Positions 37,199-45,287 of a stretch of DNA of 64,000 bases are shown here, one piece after another; position 1 is the first letter of the stretch, and every line of letters begins with the position of its first letter. The translations under genes and the position numbers were made by a program. Where the stretch lies: the NCBI RefSeq assembly GCF_023243115.1, contig NZ_CP085081.1:1302001-1366000 (forward strand). The letters are read 5' to 3'. The stretch comes from Sediminicoccus sp. KRV36. Lineage in GTDB: Bacteria; Pseudomonadota; Alphaproteobacteria; Acetobacterales; Acetobacteraceae. The notes under the pieces are model-generated. The model was not told where the DNA came from. It saw nothing but the letters and a program-made list of their open reading frames with translations, and searched no databases.

Positions 37199-39612
37199 GC
37201 GGCAGGCAGGGCGCTCTCCAGGCTGTCCGGCTCCAGCAGCAGCACGGGCTCGCCATTGCCCAGCACGCCCACGCCGCCCACGCCCGGGGTGCCGGCCAGG
37301 GCCGGGTGCAGCGGCTTGAGCAAGAGATCCGTCCGCCGCCCCACGCGTTCCACCGCCAGCGCCAGCAGCCCCGCCGGGCGGCGCACCAGCACGATGGCGC
37401 TGCTCTCGGCGGCGGGGAGATGCAGCACGGCTTCCAGCGTGGTGATGGCCTGCCCTGGCGAAACCTGCTCGGGCCGCATCACCGCCTCCACGCGGCCGGC
37501 GGGCAGGGCATAGGGCTGGCCGCCAGCCTCCACCAGCAGCACGGGCTGCATCGCCGCCGTCAGCGGCAGGTCGAGCACGAAGCGCGTGCCCTGGCCGGGC
37601 TTGCTCTCCACCCGCACGGCGCCACCGGCGCGGCGCGCCGCGTCCTGCACCACATCCAGCCCGACGCCGCGCCCCGAGGTCTCGCTGATGGCGTCCCGTG
37701 TCGAAAAGCCGGGCAGGAACAGCAGCGCGTGGATTTCCGCCTGGCTGAGCCGCGTGGCCGCCTCGGCGCTGATCAACCGGCGCGCCAATGCGCGGGAGAG
37801 CACAGCCGCGTCATCAATGCCGCGCCCATCATCGGAAAAGCTCAGAACCAGGCGGCCGGGCAGGCGTTCCGCCACCAGCAGCAGCCGCGCCGTGGCTGGC
37901 TTGCCGGCGGCGATGCGCTCCTCCGCCGTCTCGATGCCGTGGTCCACCGCATTGCGCACCAGATGCAGCAGCGGATCGGCCAGCAGGTCGGAGAGGCTGC
38001 GGTCAATCTGCACCTCCTCACCCACCACTTCGAGGGCGACGAGCTTGCCCTGCGCCTCGGCCGTGGCGCGCAGCACGCGGGGCAACCGCATGGCAAGGCT
38101 GGCGAAGGGCATGACGCGCAATTCCAGCACCGCCTCGTCGAGCTGGCCGAGTGCGATGGAAAGCCGGCCATGGGCGCGTTCGGCGGCGCCCGTCGCGGCG
38201 CGCAGCCGTTCCAGCGCGCTGGCCAGCCGCGCCGCCGTGCCGGGCGGCAGCGCGGCCTGCAAGGCGGCCAACTCCTCGAAGGCGCTGCGGGCCTGCGGGG
38301 CGGCAATGGCTTCCCCCAAGGCGAGTGCGGCGGCGCGGAGTTCCGCTTCCAGCGCGATCACAGCGTCAATCCGATCCTGCCGCACGCGCATGGTGGGGGC
38401 CGGGGGCGGGGCATCGGCGGGCGTCAGGTCGGTCAGTGCGCCGCCATCGGGGTCGGCCTCGGCGCGCAGCGCGGCGAGTTCGGCGGGGGGAAGGTCACTG
38501 GCGAGAAACAGGTCCAGCGCCTCGGGCGGGCCGGCGCTGCCCAGCACCTCGCCCGCGCGGCCGAGGAAGGGTTCGGCGATGGCCTCGGCGGTGGGCAGCG
38601 GCCCCAGGCGCAACCGCCAGATGCGGCGCCCGGCGGCCATGGCGGCGGCGGCGCGGGCATGGGCCGAAGGCGGCAGGGCGGCGGCCAGCCCCGGCGTCAG
38701 CGGCGGTGGCGCGGGGCGCAGGCGTTCGGTCAGCGGCGCGAGGCTGGGGGCGGCGAGGGCGGCCGCGAACGCCGCGCGGGCTTCATCCAGCCGCTGTGCC
38801 GGCTCCTCGCCCAAGCGCACGGCGAGGTCCTGGATTTGCCGCGCCAGAAGCTCGGCCTGCTCATCGCCCAGCGCATCGGCGGCGGCGGCGAGCTGTTCGG
38901 CGGCGCGGGCCAGCGCGGCGCGGGGGCCGGCCAGGGCGGCGCAGGTGGCCTCGGCCTGGGCGCGCAAATCGCCCTTAAGGCGCGGCACGGGCTCCCCGGC
39001 CGGCAGCAGCATCAGCGCCCGGCGCAAGCGGCCCAGCGCCGCCAGCGGGTCACGCGCGGCAGGGATGGCCTCCAGCAGCAGGGCCAGGCGCGGCAATTTG
39101 CCGTCCCGCGCCAGGGCCGCGAGGCGCGGGGCACGGCCAGGCTCGCCTTGCAGCCGTGGCAATTCATCGGCAAGGCGGGACGCGAGGGTCGCGCGCAGCG
39201 GGTCCTCGCGCGGGGCCACCGCGGCCGGCGCTTCCGGCCTGCCTTCGGCCAGCGCGCCGAGGCGGGCCAGCAGGGTGGCGGGTGGCGGCAGGTCCTGGCG
39301 GCGTTCCAGCAGGGCCAGGCGCTGGCCACGCAACGCATCCACCGCCGCCAGGAGTGCCGCGCGCACCGCCGGATCGAGGGTGAGCCGCCCGGCGCGGGCC
39401 AGGCCCAGCACATCCTCGGCCTTGTGGGCCAGCGTGCCGATGCCGTGCGCGCCGATGGCCGAGGACATGCCCTTCAGGCTGTGCATGGCGCGGAACAGCA
39501 CATCCACCGCGCCCCCGCCGGCAGCGTCGCCGGCCAGGCCCGCCTCCAGCGCATCCAGATGCTCGGCCGTCTCGGCCGCGAATTCCTGCCAGAGTGGATC
39601 GTCGGCTTCCAT
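37186..39612 (-). CDS. cheA: CheA-type chemosensory histidine kinase
   Basis: 808 residues. HPt domain at the N-terminus with the phosphorylated His44 in FRAMHSLKGMSSAIG. A long Ala/Leu/Pro-rich region (about 90-440) has no second readable HPt; around 395-450 a segment RRIWRLRLGPLPTAEAIAEP resembles a degenerate P2-like insert. Dimerisation helices follow, then HATPase boxes LHLVRNAVDHGIE (about 555), SDDGRGIDDAA (about 594), GRGVGLDVVQDAARRAGG (about 650) and GQGTRFVLDLPLT, and a C-terminal CheW-like domain (about 680-800) ending in LLLEPDSLE. No receiver domain is attached. Last gene of the leftward operon rsbW-STAS-cheR-cheW-cheB-receiver-cheA. Start at 39612, 4 bases after the receiver gene stop. 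Confidence 0.93.
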   Translation of the reverse strand: MEADDPLWQEFAAETAEHLDALEAGLAGDAAGGGAVDVLFRAMHSLKGMSSAIGAHGIGTLAHKAEDVLGLARAGRLTLDPAVRAALLAAVDALRGQRLALLERRQDLPPPATLLARLGALAEGRPEAPAAVAPREDPLRATLASRLADELPRLQGEPGRAPRLAALARDGKLPRLALLLEAIPAARDPLAALGRLRRALMLLPAGEPVPRLKGDLRAQAEATCAALAGPRAALARAAEQLAAAADALGDEQAELLARQIQDLAVRLGEEPAQRLDEARAAFAAALAAPSLAPLTERLRPAPPPLTPGLAAALPPSAHARAAAAMAAGRRIWRLRLGPLPTAEAIAEPFLGRAGEVLGSAGPPEALDLFLASDLPPAELAALRAEADPDGGALTDLTPADAPPPAPTMRVRQDRIDAVIALEAELRAAALALGEAIAAPQARSAFEELAALQAALPPGTAARLASALERLRAATGAAERAHGRLSIALGQLDEAVLELRVMPFASLAMRLPRVLRATAEAQGKLVALEVVGEEVQIDRSLSDLLADPLLHLVRNAVDHGIETAEERIAAGKPATARLLLVAERLPGRLVLSFSDDGRGIDDAAVLSRALARRLISAEAATRLSQAEIHALLFLPGFSTRDAISETSGRGVGLDVVQDAARRAGGAVRVESKPGQGTRFVLDLPLTAAMQPVLLVEAGGQPYALPAGRVEAVMRPEQVSPGQAITTLEAVLHLPAAESSAIVLVRRPAGLLALAVERVGRRTDLLLKPLHPALAGTPGVGGVGVLGNGEPVLLLEPDSLESALPAAQPA

Positions 39613-39616
39613 GGCC

Positions 39617-40258
39617 TCAGCCTGCCCCCACCGCTTCGCGGGCCGTGGCGAGGATTTCCGCCCCGCTGCGCTCCGCCAGATCCGGCGAGAGCGCGCCCGA
39701 GGGCTTGGCGACGGCCGCCCAGGCGCCACGCCGCAGCACTTCCAGCGCGGCCGGGCTGCCAGGATGCGCGGCCGAGGAGACAACCACCACCTGGCCATGG
39801 CCGCTCAGGGCCCATTCGGCCAGGAAGCCCATGCCATCCAGCACCGGCATCTCCAGATCGAGCAGGGTAAGGTCGGGCTGCAACTCGGCCATGGCGGAGA
39901 GGCCCATGGCGCCGTCCACCGCCTCCCCCACCACGCTGAAGCGGGGATCGAGCGCCAGGATGCCGCGCAACAGGCGGCGCATCATGGCGCTGTCATCCAC
40001 GATGAGGGTGCGGATGGGGCGCGCCTCGGTGGGTTCGTCCTCGGCCAGGGCCCGGATGGCGTCGCGCAGGGCGGGCAGCGATTCCTCCGCCTGGCATTCG
40101 CGCAGCCGCGCCAGCAGGGGCGCCATCTCCATGCCCTCGGCCATGGCGACAAGCTGCGCCAGGAGGCGCTGCGCCACCGGCATGTCCTCTGCCACGGCGA
40201 GGCTCGCGCAGAGGGCGGCGAATTCCTCGCGGAAGGCGGCCAGCAACTCCTCGTCCAT
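39617..40258 (-). CDS. Stand-alone receiver protein with N-terminal helical domain (CheB-receiver-like)
   Basis: 213 residues. Residues about 1-75 are helical and histidine-free (MDEELLAAFREEFAALC, VAQRLLAQLVAMAEGMEMAP). Residues about 82-205 are a receiver with TLIVDDSAMMRRLLRGIL, phosphoryl acceptor Asp in LTLLDLEMPVLDGMGFL (about 140), a serine in VVVSSAAH and lysine in AVAKPSGALS. The receiver and its first linker residues resemble the N-terminal half of CheB, but no methylesterase follows. The ATG shares one base with the cheB stop. It may act as a phosphate sink or as the CheY-like output. N-terminal domain not recognised. Confidence 0.83.
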   Translation of the reverse strand: MDEELLAAFREEFAALCASLAVAEDMPVAQRLLAQLVAMAEGMEMAPLLARLRECQAEESLPALRDAIRALAEDEPTEARPIRTLIVDDSAMMRRLLRGILALDPRFSVVGEAVDGAMGLSAMAELQPDLTLLDLEMPVLDGMGFLAEWALSGHGQVVVVSSAAHPGSPAALEVLRRGAWAAVAKPSGALSPDLAERSGAEILATAREAVGAG

Positions 40259-41340
40259 CACGCCCTCCACATGGCACGCAGCGCCAGGCCCAGCGCCTCG
40301 GGCGAGAGCGCCTCGGCCTCGGCGACGAGGGAGCTTGCGGCCTGGGGCATGCCGGCGACAACCGAAGTTTCCGTGCTTTGCACCAGGATGCGCCCGCCCT
40401 CGGCCGCCAGCGCCGCCGCCCCGGCCGCGCCATCCTGGCCCATGCCGGTCAGCACCACGCCGCAGGCCGCCAGCCCCAGCAGCGCCGCCGAGCGGAACAG
40501 CAGGTCGGCCGAGGGATGCACCGCCCCGGCATTGGGTGCGAGGCGCAAGGCAAAGCCGCCCAGCGCCCGCAGCAGCACGCCGTCCGTGGGCAGCAGCGTG
40601 GCACTCGTGGCCGTGACGCGCTGGCCATTCTCGGCGACGCAAACCGGCCAGCCGGCCCGTCGCGCCAGCAGCCGGGCGAGTTCCGGTGCCAGCCCCTCCG
40701 GCATGTGCTGCGCGATCAGGACGGGCACGGGCAGCGGGCCGCTCGCCGCCAGCAGCGCGGCCAGCGCATCCGGCCCACCGGTCGAGGCGGCGATGAGGAT
40801 GAGCGGTGGCGGGGCCTGGCCCGCCTGGTCCGGCGGTCCGATCCGCTTCGGCGCGGCCCTGGGGACCGGGAGATCGGTCGCCAAGGGGTATCGTTGCCGC
40901 GCCCAATGCCTGAGCCGCCCCCGCAGCGCCTGATCGAGATGACCAAGGTCGAGCCCACCGAGCCCGGCTTCCTTGCTGATGTAGTCGGAGGCGCCGGCCG
41001 CGATGGCGGCAATGGCGGCCGGGCTATCCGCCTGGGTGTGCTGGCTGACCATGATGATGGCGGGCGGGTTGGGCAGCGCCATGATCCGCCGCGTCGCCTC
41101 GATGCCGCCCAGCACGGGCATTTCGACATCCATCGCCACCACCGCCGGCTGGTGCTGGCGGACGGCGGCGATGGCGGCCTCACCATCCGCGGCCTCGGCC
41201 ACCACGCGCAGATCGCCCTCTGCCTCGATGATGCGGCGCAGGGCGATGCGCATGAAGGCGCTGTCATCCACGATGAGAACCGGGATGGGGCCGGGGGGCG
41301 AAACGCCGGGGGAAGCTGGGCCGGGGAAGAGCGGTTTCAC
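40258..41340 (-). CDS. cheB: Chemosensory protein-glutamate methylesterase CheB
   Basis: 360 residues. Receiver domain (about 20-135) with VLIVDDSAFMR and Asp71 in VVAMDVEMPVLGG, linker, then CheB methylesterase (about 178-355) with the catalytic triad visible: Ser186 in LIAASTGGPDAL, His212 in LIAQHMPEG and Asp303 in LTGMGQDGAAG. Removes methyl groups from (or deamidates) the receptor after phosphorylation by CheA. Start overlaps the double-CheW gene stop's downstream side: cheW ends at 41337, four bases inside cheB (ATGA). Confidence 0.94.
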   Translation of the reverse strand: MKPLFPGPASPGVSPPGPIPVLIVDDSAFMRIALRRIIEAEGDLRVVAEAADGEAAIAAVRQHQPAVVAMDVEMPVLGGIEATRRIMALPNPPAIIMVSQHTQADSPAAIAAIAAGASDYISKEAGLGGLDLGHLDQALRGRLRHWARQRYPLATDLPVPRAAPKRIGPPDQAGQAPPPLILIAASTGGPDALAALLAASGPLPVPVLIAQHMPEGLAPELARLLARRAGWPVCVAENGQRVTATSATLLPTDGVLLRALGGFALRLAPNAGAVHPSADLLFRSAALLGLAACGVVLTGMGQDGAAGAAALAAEGGRILVQSTETSVVAGMPQAASSLVAEAEALSPEALGLALRAMWRA

Positions 41341-42275
41341 AGCGCGCCGAACCGGTGCGGCGCCAGGACGGGCATGGGGGCGCCACCCAGGCGCGCAAAA
41401 GCCGCGACCAGCCCATCACGCTGAGCGAGTGGCGTCACATCGGCGGCGGCCACGGCGCGCACGCCACCGATCTGCTCCACCGCCACCAGCACCTCGGGCC
41501 AGAGGGCCAGGCGGATCAGCGGCGCGGGGCCATCGGCCAGTGCTGCGCGGCCGCCCAGCACCAGCCCGCCATCCAGGACCGGCAGCACCGCACCACGATG
41601 CGCGGCCAGCCCCGCGATGCCTGGGCGGGGTGTGGGCAGGGGCAGGGTGGCCGGCAACACCGCCACCACGGCTTCGGCCGGCAGGGCCAATTCCATCCCG
41701 GCGGCGCGGAACATCACGAGGTGGCGTTGCGCGATGGGGCGTTGCGGTTCCGCATCCAGCGCGGGCGGCGCATAGGCCAGGGCGGCGCGCGCCTCTGGCG
41801 TCTTGAGCCAGGCCTGGAAGCCGGCCGCGGCGGCAATGGCGGGGCCGGCCTCGATCCGGCTGGCCGGCAGGGCGAAGCGGCGGCCACCCTCGCGCAGCAC
41901 CAGCAAGAGGGTCGGTTCTTCCTCGGCCTCGGTCGGGAGGGGCATGCCGGCGGCGAAGCCGGTTTCCAGCACCAGCACCGGCGCGCCCTCGGCCTCGGCC
42001 AGCCCGGCGACGCCGGGGGCAGCGCCGGGCAGCGGGCGCAGCGCCGGCATGGGCAGAATATGCTCGGCCAGGGCGGCCGGGATGGCGAGCGCGATTCCCC
42101 CCAGCGAGAGATGCAGCGCGGCAAGTCCCATGGCCCGGCGCGGTGGCTGGACGGGTGCGGGCTGTGCCAGCCGTGGTGCGTCGGTGCTGGCGGGGCGGGC
42201 GGGCGCCTCGGCCAGCACCGCCTCGCCCTCCTGCAACTTGAACCAGCCACCGCCGGGCAGGGGATAGCTATTCAT
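41337..42275 (-). CDS. Protein with two tandem CheW-like domains
   Basis: 312 residues. Two CheW-type beta-barrel modules in one chain: about 48-160 (LAALHLSLGGIALAIPAALAEHI ... GVAGLAEAEGAPVLVLE) and about 183-305 (HLVMFRAAGMELALPAEAVVAVL ... GIAGLAAHRGAVLPVLDGG). A CheW adaptor bridges receptors and CheA; a doubled CheW could cross-link array units or replace separate CheW copies. Low sequence conservation, but both halves retain the pattern strand-GxxxAlPa...v..vlp and GLA..rG.vlpvlD. Overlaps cheB by 4 bases and cheR by 8 bases. Confidence 0.82.
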   Translation of the reverse strand: MNSYPLPGGGWFKLQEGEAVLAEAPARPASTDAPRLAQPAPVQPPRRAMGLAALHLSLGGIALAIPAALAEHILPMPALRPLPGAAPGVAGLAEAEGAPVLVLETGFAAGMPLPTEAEEEPTLLLVLREGGRRFALPASRIEAGPAIAAAAGFQAWLKTPEARAALAYAPPALDAEPQRPIAQRHLVMFRAAGMELALPAEAVVAVLPATLPLPTPRPGIAGLAAHRGAVLPVLDGGLVLGGRAALADGPAPLIRLALWPEVLVAVEQIGGVRAVAAADVTPLAQRDGLVAAFARLGGAPMPVLAPHRFGAL

Positions 42276-43077
42276 GCGGCTTGACCCAGACGGCCTCGCC
42301 CAGGGGCTTCAGCCCGGCGGGGGGGCGGTCGGTCGGGCCCAGCGCCAGCACGCCGCCTGGCCGGAGGGCCGCGGCGAGCGCGCCCATGACCTGCAGCCGT
42401 GCCGGATCGGTCAGATAGATCAGCACGTTGCGGCAGAAGATCACGTCGTAGCCGGGGATTGCGCCGAAACCATCCAGCAGGTTGGCACGGCGGAAATCCA
42501 GGCAGCGGCGCAGGCTCGGGTGCAGCCGTGGCGTGCCATCCCCCGCGGCCAGCCAGGGGCGCAGCGCCGCCGGGACGAGGCCCAGCGGATCACCCATGCC
42601 CGGGGAGATGATGCCGGCCGCGGCGCTGGCCAGGGCGGGGCGGCAGAGATCGAGGCCCTGGATTTCCAACCCGACGCCTGGCGCCTCGGCCATGGCCTCT
42701 ATCGCCTGGGCGGCCAGGGTGAAGGCTTCCTCCCCGGTGGCGCAGCCGGCCGAGAGCATGCGCAGGGGCCGGCTTTCGGCACGCGCCCGGCCGAGCGCGG
42801 CGGGGAACAGGCTGCCCGCCAATTCGGCCTGGGCCGGATGGCGATAGAGGCGGGTTTCCTGCACCGTCACCGCATCCAGCAGCGCCGCCCAGGCAGGGTC
42901 ATCCAGATGGGCGGCGGCGGGGTCGCAAGCGGCGACCAGATGCGCCGCCCGCCGCAGCCGCGCCGTCAGCACGGGCGAGGGGGCAAGCCCCGCAAAGGCG
43001 CCAAGTGCGGCAACCACCGCCCGGTTCCGGCCGGTCCATTCCTCAGCCAGGGCCGGGGCGGCGGTGCCGGGCGGCAT
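42268..43077 (-). CDS. cheR: Chemoreceptor glutamate methyltransferase CheR
   Basis: 269 residues. SAM-dependent methylation of receptor glutamates. Short helical N-domain (to about 65), then the methyltransferase with TVQETRLYRHPAQ (CheR signature T-x-x-E-T-x-F/L-x-R, about 69-81), LRMLSAGCATGEEAFTLA (SAM site, about 105-122), GYDVIFCRNVLIYLTDPARL (about 207-226) and RPGGVLALGPTD. No TPR or C-terminal extension. The 8-base overlap with the double-CheW gene and 16-base gap to the STAS gene place it mid-operon. Confidence 0.92.
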   Translation of the reverse strand: MPPGTAAPALAEEWTGRNRAVVAALGAFAGLAPSPVLTARLRRAAHLVAACDPAAAHLDDPAWAALLDAVTVQETRLYRHPAQAELAGSLFPAALGRARAESRPLRMLSAGCATGEEAFTLAAQAIEAMAEAPGVGLEIQGLDLCRPALASAAAGIISPGMGDPLGLVPAALRPWLAAGDGTPRLHPSLRRCLDFRRANLLDGFGAIPGYDVIFCRNVLIYLTDPARLQVMGALAAALRPGGVLALGPTDRPPAGLKPLGEAVWVKPHE

Positions 43078-43093
43078 GTTCAGGCCGCCATGT

Positions 43094-43417
43094 TCAAGCT
43101 TGGGCGGCCTCGGCGCGGGTGGCGTAGGCGGGGATGATCTTGTCGAAGCCGCTGATCTCGAACACCTCGCGCACGGGGGGCTGGAGCCCGACGACGGCGA
43201 AGCTCGCCCCCGTTGCCTTGGCCTGCTTGGCGGCCTTCAGCAGCACGCGCAGCCCGGCCGAGGAGACGTAGCGGACCTCCGAGAGATCCGCGATCACGCT
43301 GGCCTTTTCCAGCATGGTCAGCAGGCGCGTCTCGGTCAGGGCGGCTGTGGCGGTGTCGAGGCGGCCATCCAGGATGGCTACGGCCTTGGCGCCTTCTTGG
43401 GTCTCGGTGATGTCCAT
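43094..43417 (-). CDS. STAS-domain anti-sigma factor antagonist (RsbV-like)
   Basis: 107 residues from the ATG at 43417, which has GGAG 9 bases upstream; an ATG five codons earlier (43432) is possible. A single STAS domain: VAILDGRLDTATAALTE, then IADLSEVRYVSSAGLRVLLKA with the phosphorylatable serine (second S of SSAGL, residue 53), and a last helix near VREVFEISGFDKII. Such proteins bind an RsbW-like kinase when dephosphorylated and are released when phosphorylated. The kinase gene lies upstream and a PP2C phosphatase in the facing operon, completing a partner switch. Confidence 0.9.
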   Translation of the reverse strand: MDITETQEGAKAVAILDGRLDTATAALTETRLLTMLEKASVIADLSEVRYVSSAGLRVLLKAAKQAKATGASFAVVGLQPPVREVFEISGFDKIIPAYATRAEAAQA

Positions 43418-43515
43418 CAGCGCAATCTCCATGGGTGTCGTGCCGCGTCGTGTCGCGGCAGGATGAAATCAGGCTAGCCCACAATTCGCTGCCTTCAAAT
43501 GCGCAGCTTCAGGGC

Positions 43516-43935
43516 TCAATCGCCCAGCGGCAGGGCGCAGACCAGGCGGTTCAGCCCGGCATCGCGCTGATAACGCGCATCGCGGGTCAATTCGCGCACC
43601 AGATGCACCCCCAGCCCCCCCACATCGCGCTCCTCCAGCGTGGCCGCCGTATCGGGCGCGGCGCGGGCGAGGGGGTCGTATTCCGGGCCGTCATCCTCGA
43701 TGGAGAGGCCAAGCTGGCCGTGATCGGGCGTCACGCGCAATTCAAAGAAGCTGGCGCCGGCGGCGTGCATGGCGACATTCGCGGCCACCTCCTCGGCCAC
43801 CAGGGCCAGGCGGGCGGCAATGCGTGGCGCGATGCCGGCCTCCTCGGCATAGACCTCGAGCGCGTCGAGCAACTGGCTGACGCTGTCGAGCGTCGCTGGC
43901 AGGCGCAGGTGAAAGGGCGGCGTGTCCAAGCGCAA
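43516..43935 (-). CDS. RsbW-like serine kinase / anti-sigma factor (HATPase_c_2)
   Basis: 139 residues. GHKL-fold small ATPase with N-box LALVAEEVAANVAMHAAG (about 42-59), G1 box SIEDDGPEYDP (about 78-88) and G2 box DVGGLGVHLVRELT (about 104-117), as in RsbW/SpoIIAB/HsbW. It should phosphorylate the STAS protein and sequester an unknown target. Only TTG starts are available (43935, or 43929 two codons on); the domain begins right after it. First gene of the seven-gene leftward chemosensory operon; 161 bases separate it from the divergent acyl-CoA dehydrogenase gene. No sigma factor is encoded in the window. Confidence 0.88.
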   Translation of the reverse strand: MRLDTPPFHLRLPATLDSVSQLLDALEVYAEEAGIAPRIAARLALVAEEVAANVAMHAAGASFFELRVTPDHGQLGLSIEDDGPEYDPLARAAPDTAATLEERDVGGLGVHLVRELTRDARYQRDAGLNRLVCALPLGD

Positions 43936-44096
43936 GGTTTCCCGCGATTCTTCTGGCTGAGAAATATAGCGAGCTTCGAGGCCGCCTGGATACCTCCGGC
44001 TTCAGCCGCGTATCCCGGCTCATCCGCCTGGAGCTTTGCGCCGTGTTTGACTCCCGCAGTCCCGCCGCCGGATGCTGCCGCCAACGGAGGAACTCC

Positions 44097-45287
44097 ATGA
44101 ACGATGCGCTGCCCGTGGCGGAACGCGCCACGCCATCCGAATTCGAGGCCTATCTGGACGGCATTCGCCGTCTCGTGCGGGAGAAGCTCATTCCCGCCGA
44201 GCCCCGGCTGGAAGGCCAGGAAACCCTGCCGGAGGATTTGACGGAATTGCTCCGCCACGCCGGGCTCTTTGGCATTTCCATCCCGATGCGGCATGGCGGG
44301 CTGGGCCTGACCATGGAGCAGCAGGTGCGCGTCATGTTCGAGGTGACGCGCGCCAGCAGCGTCTACCGCGCGCGCTTTTCCACCACCATCGGCCTCGGCT
44401 CGCAGCCGATTCTCTACAACGGCACCGACGCCCAGCGCGCGGAATGGCTGCCGCGCATGGCAAGCGGCGCGGTGACGGCCGCCTTCTGCCTGACCGAGCC
44501 CGAGGCCGGCAGCGATGCGGGCGGGTTGCGCACGACGGCAACGCGCGATGGCGACCATTACGTGCTGAATGGCAGCAAGCGCTACATCACCAATGCCCGC
44601 CAGGCGGAGGTGCTGATCGTCATGGCGCGCAGCGAGGCCGGGACGCGCGACGCCGCGGGCATTTCCGCCTTCATCGTGCCCATCGGCACCAAGGGCGTGA
44701 GCTGCGGCCCGGCCGACCGCAAGATGGGGCAGGATGGCAGCGCCACGAGCGAGGTGTTTTTCGACGGGGCCCGCGTGCCGGCGGAGAACCTGATCGGCGG
44801 GCGCGAAGGGGGCGGCTTCAAGACTGCCATGCGCGGCATCAACCATGCGCGGCTGCATGTGGCCGTCACCTGCGTGGGCCAAGCGCAGCGGCTGATCGAG
44901 GAGGCGCTGTTCCACGCGATGAACCGCCGCCAGTTCGGCCAGGCCCTGGCCGAGTTCCAGCTCGTGCAGGCCAAGCTTGCCGACATGCGCGCCGAAACCC
45001 AGGCGGCGCGCAGCATGATCCTGGAAACCGCCCGCGCCTTCGATGCGGCGGGCGAGGCGCAGGGGCCGATCATCGCCGACATCGCCTGCTGCAAGCTGTT
45101 CGCCTCCGAGATGGTGGGGCGCGTGGCCGATCACGCCGTGCAGATCCATGGCGGGGCCGGGTGGATGCGCGGCAGCGTGGTGGAGCAATTCTACCGCGAT
45201 GTCCGGCTATTCCGCATCTTCGAGGGTGCTTCGGATGTGCAGCGCATGTTGATCGCCAAGGACATGATCAGGGGGGCCAAAGCATGA
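44097..45287 (+). CDS. Acyl-CoA dehydrogenase
   Basis: 396 residues. FAD-dependent alpha,beta-desaturation of an acyl-CoA. FGISIPMRHGGLGLTMEQQVRVM, AAFCLTEPEAGSDAGGLRTTA (flavin/substrate motif, about 135-155), GSKRYITNARQAEVLIVMAR, a catalytic-glutamate region near GPIIADIACCKLFASEMV, QIHGGAGWMRGSVVEQFYRDVR and IFEGASDVQRMLIAKDM (C-terminal signature). ACGGAGGA directly precedes the ATG at 44097. The stop overlaps the Bug gene as ATGA, linking it to a three-gene operon. True ACAD, in contrast to the flavoprotein at 8557-9777. Confidence 0.93.
   Translation: MNDALPVAERATPSEFEAYLDGIRRLVREKLIPAEPRLEGQETLPEDLTELLRHAGLFGISIPMRHGGLGLTMEQQVRVMFEVTRASSVYRARFSTTIGLGSQPILYNGTDAQRAEWLPRMASGAVTAAFCLTEPEAGSDAGGLRTTATRDGDHYVLNGSKRYITNARQAEVLIVMARSEAGTRDAAGISAFIVPIGTKGVSCGPADRKMGQDGSATSEVFFDGARVPAENLIGGREGGGFKTAMRGINHARLHVAVTCVGQAQRLIEEALFHAMNRRQFGQALAEFQLVQAKLADMRAETQAARSMILETARAFDAAGEAQGPIIADIACCKLFASEMVGRVADHAVQIHGGAGWMRGSVVEQFYRDVRLFRIFEGASDVQRMLIAKDMIRGAKA

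Noticed and set aside
37586..40933. Rightward open frame of over 1,100 codons opposite cheA, the receiver gene and cheB
   Set aside because: Ser/Ala/Arg low-complexity translation, no domains; the minus strand carries all che motifs.
34398..43935. Flagellar chemotaxis operon
   Set aside because: No cheY, cheD, fli, flg or mot gene is present, and the Rsb components point to another output.
44072..45283. Upstream extension of the Bug frame at 45284 through the acyl-CoA dehydrogenase gene
   Set aside because: The translation before 45284 is an out-of-frame shadow of the dehydrogenase; the Bug signal peptide begins at 45284.
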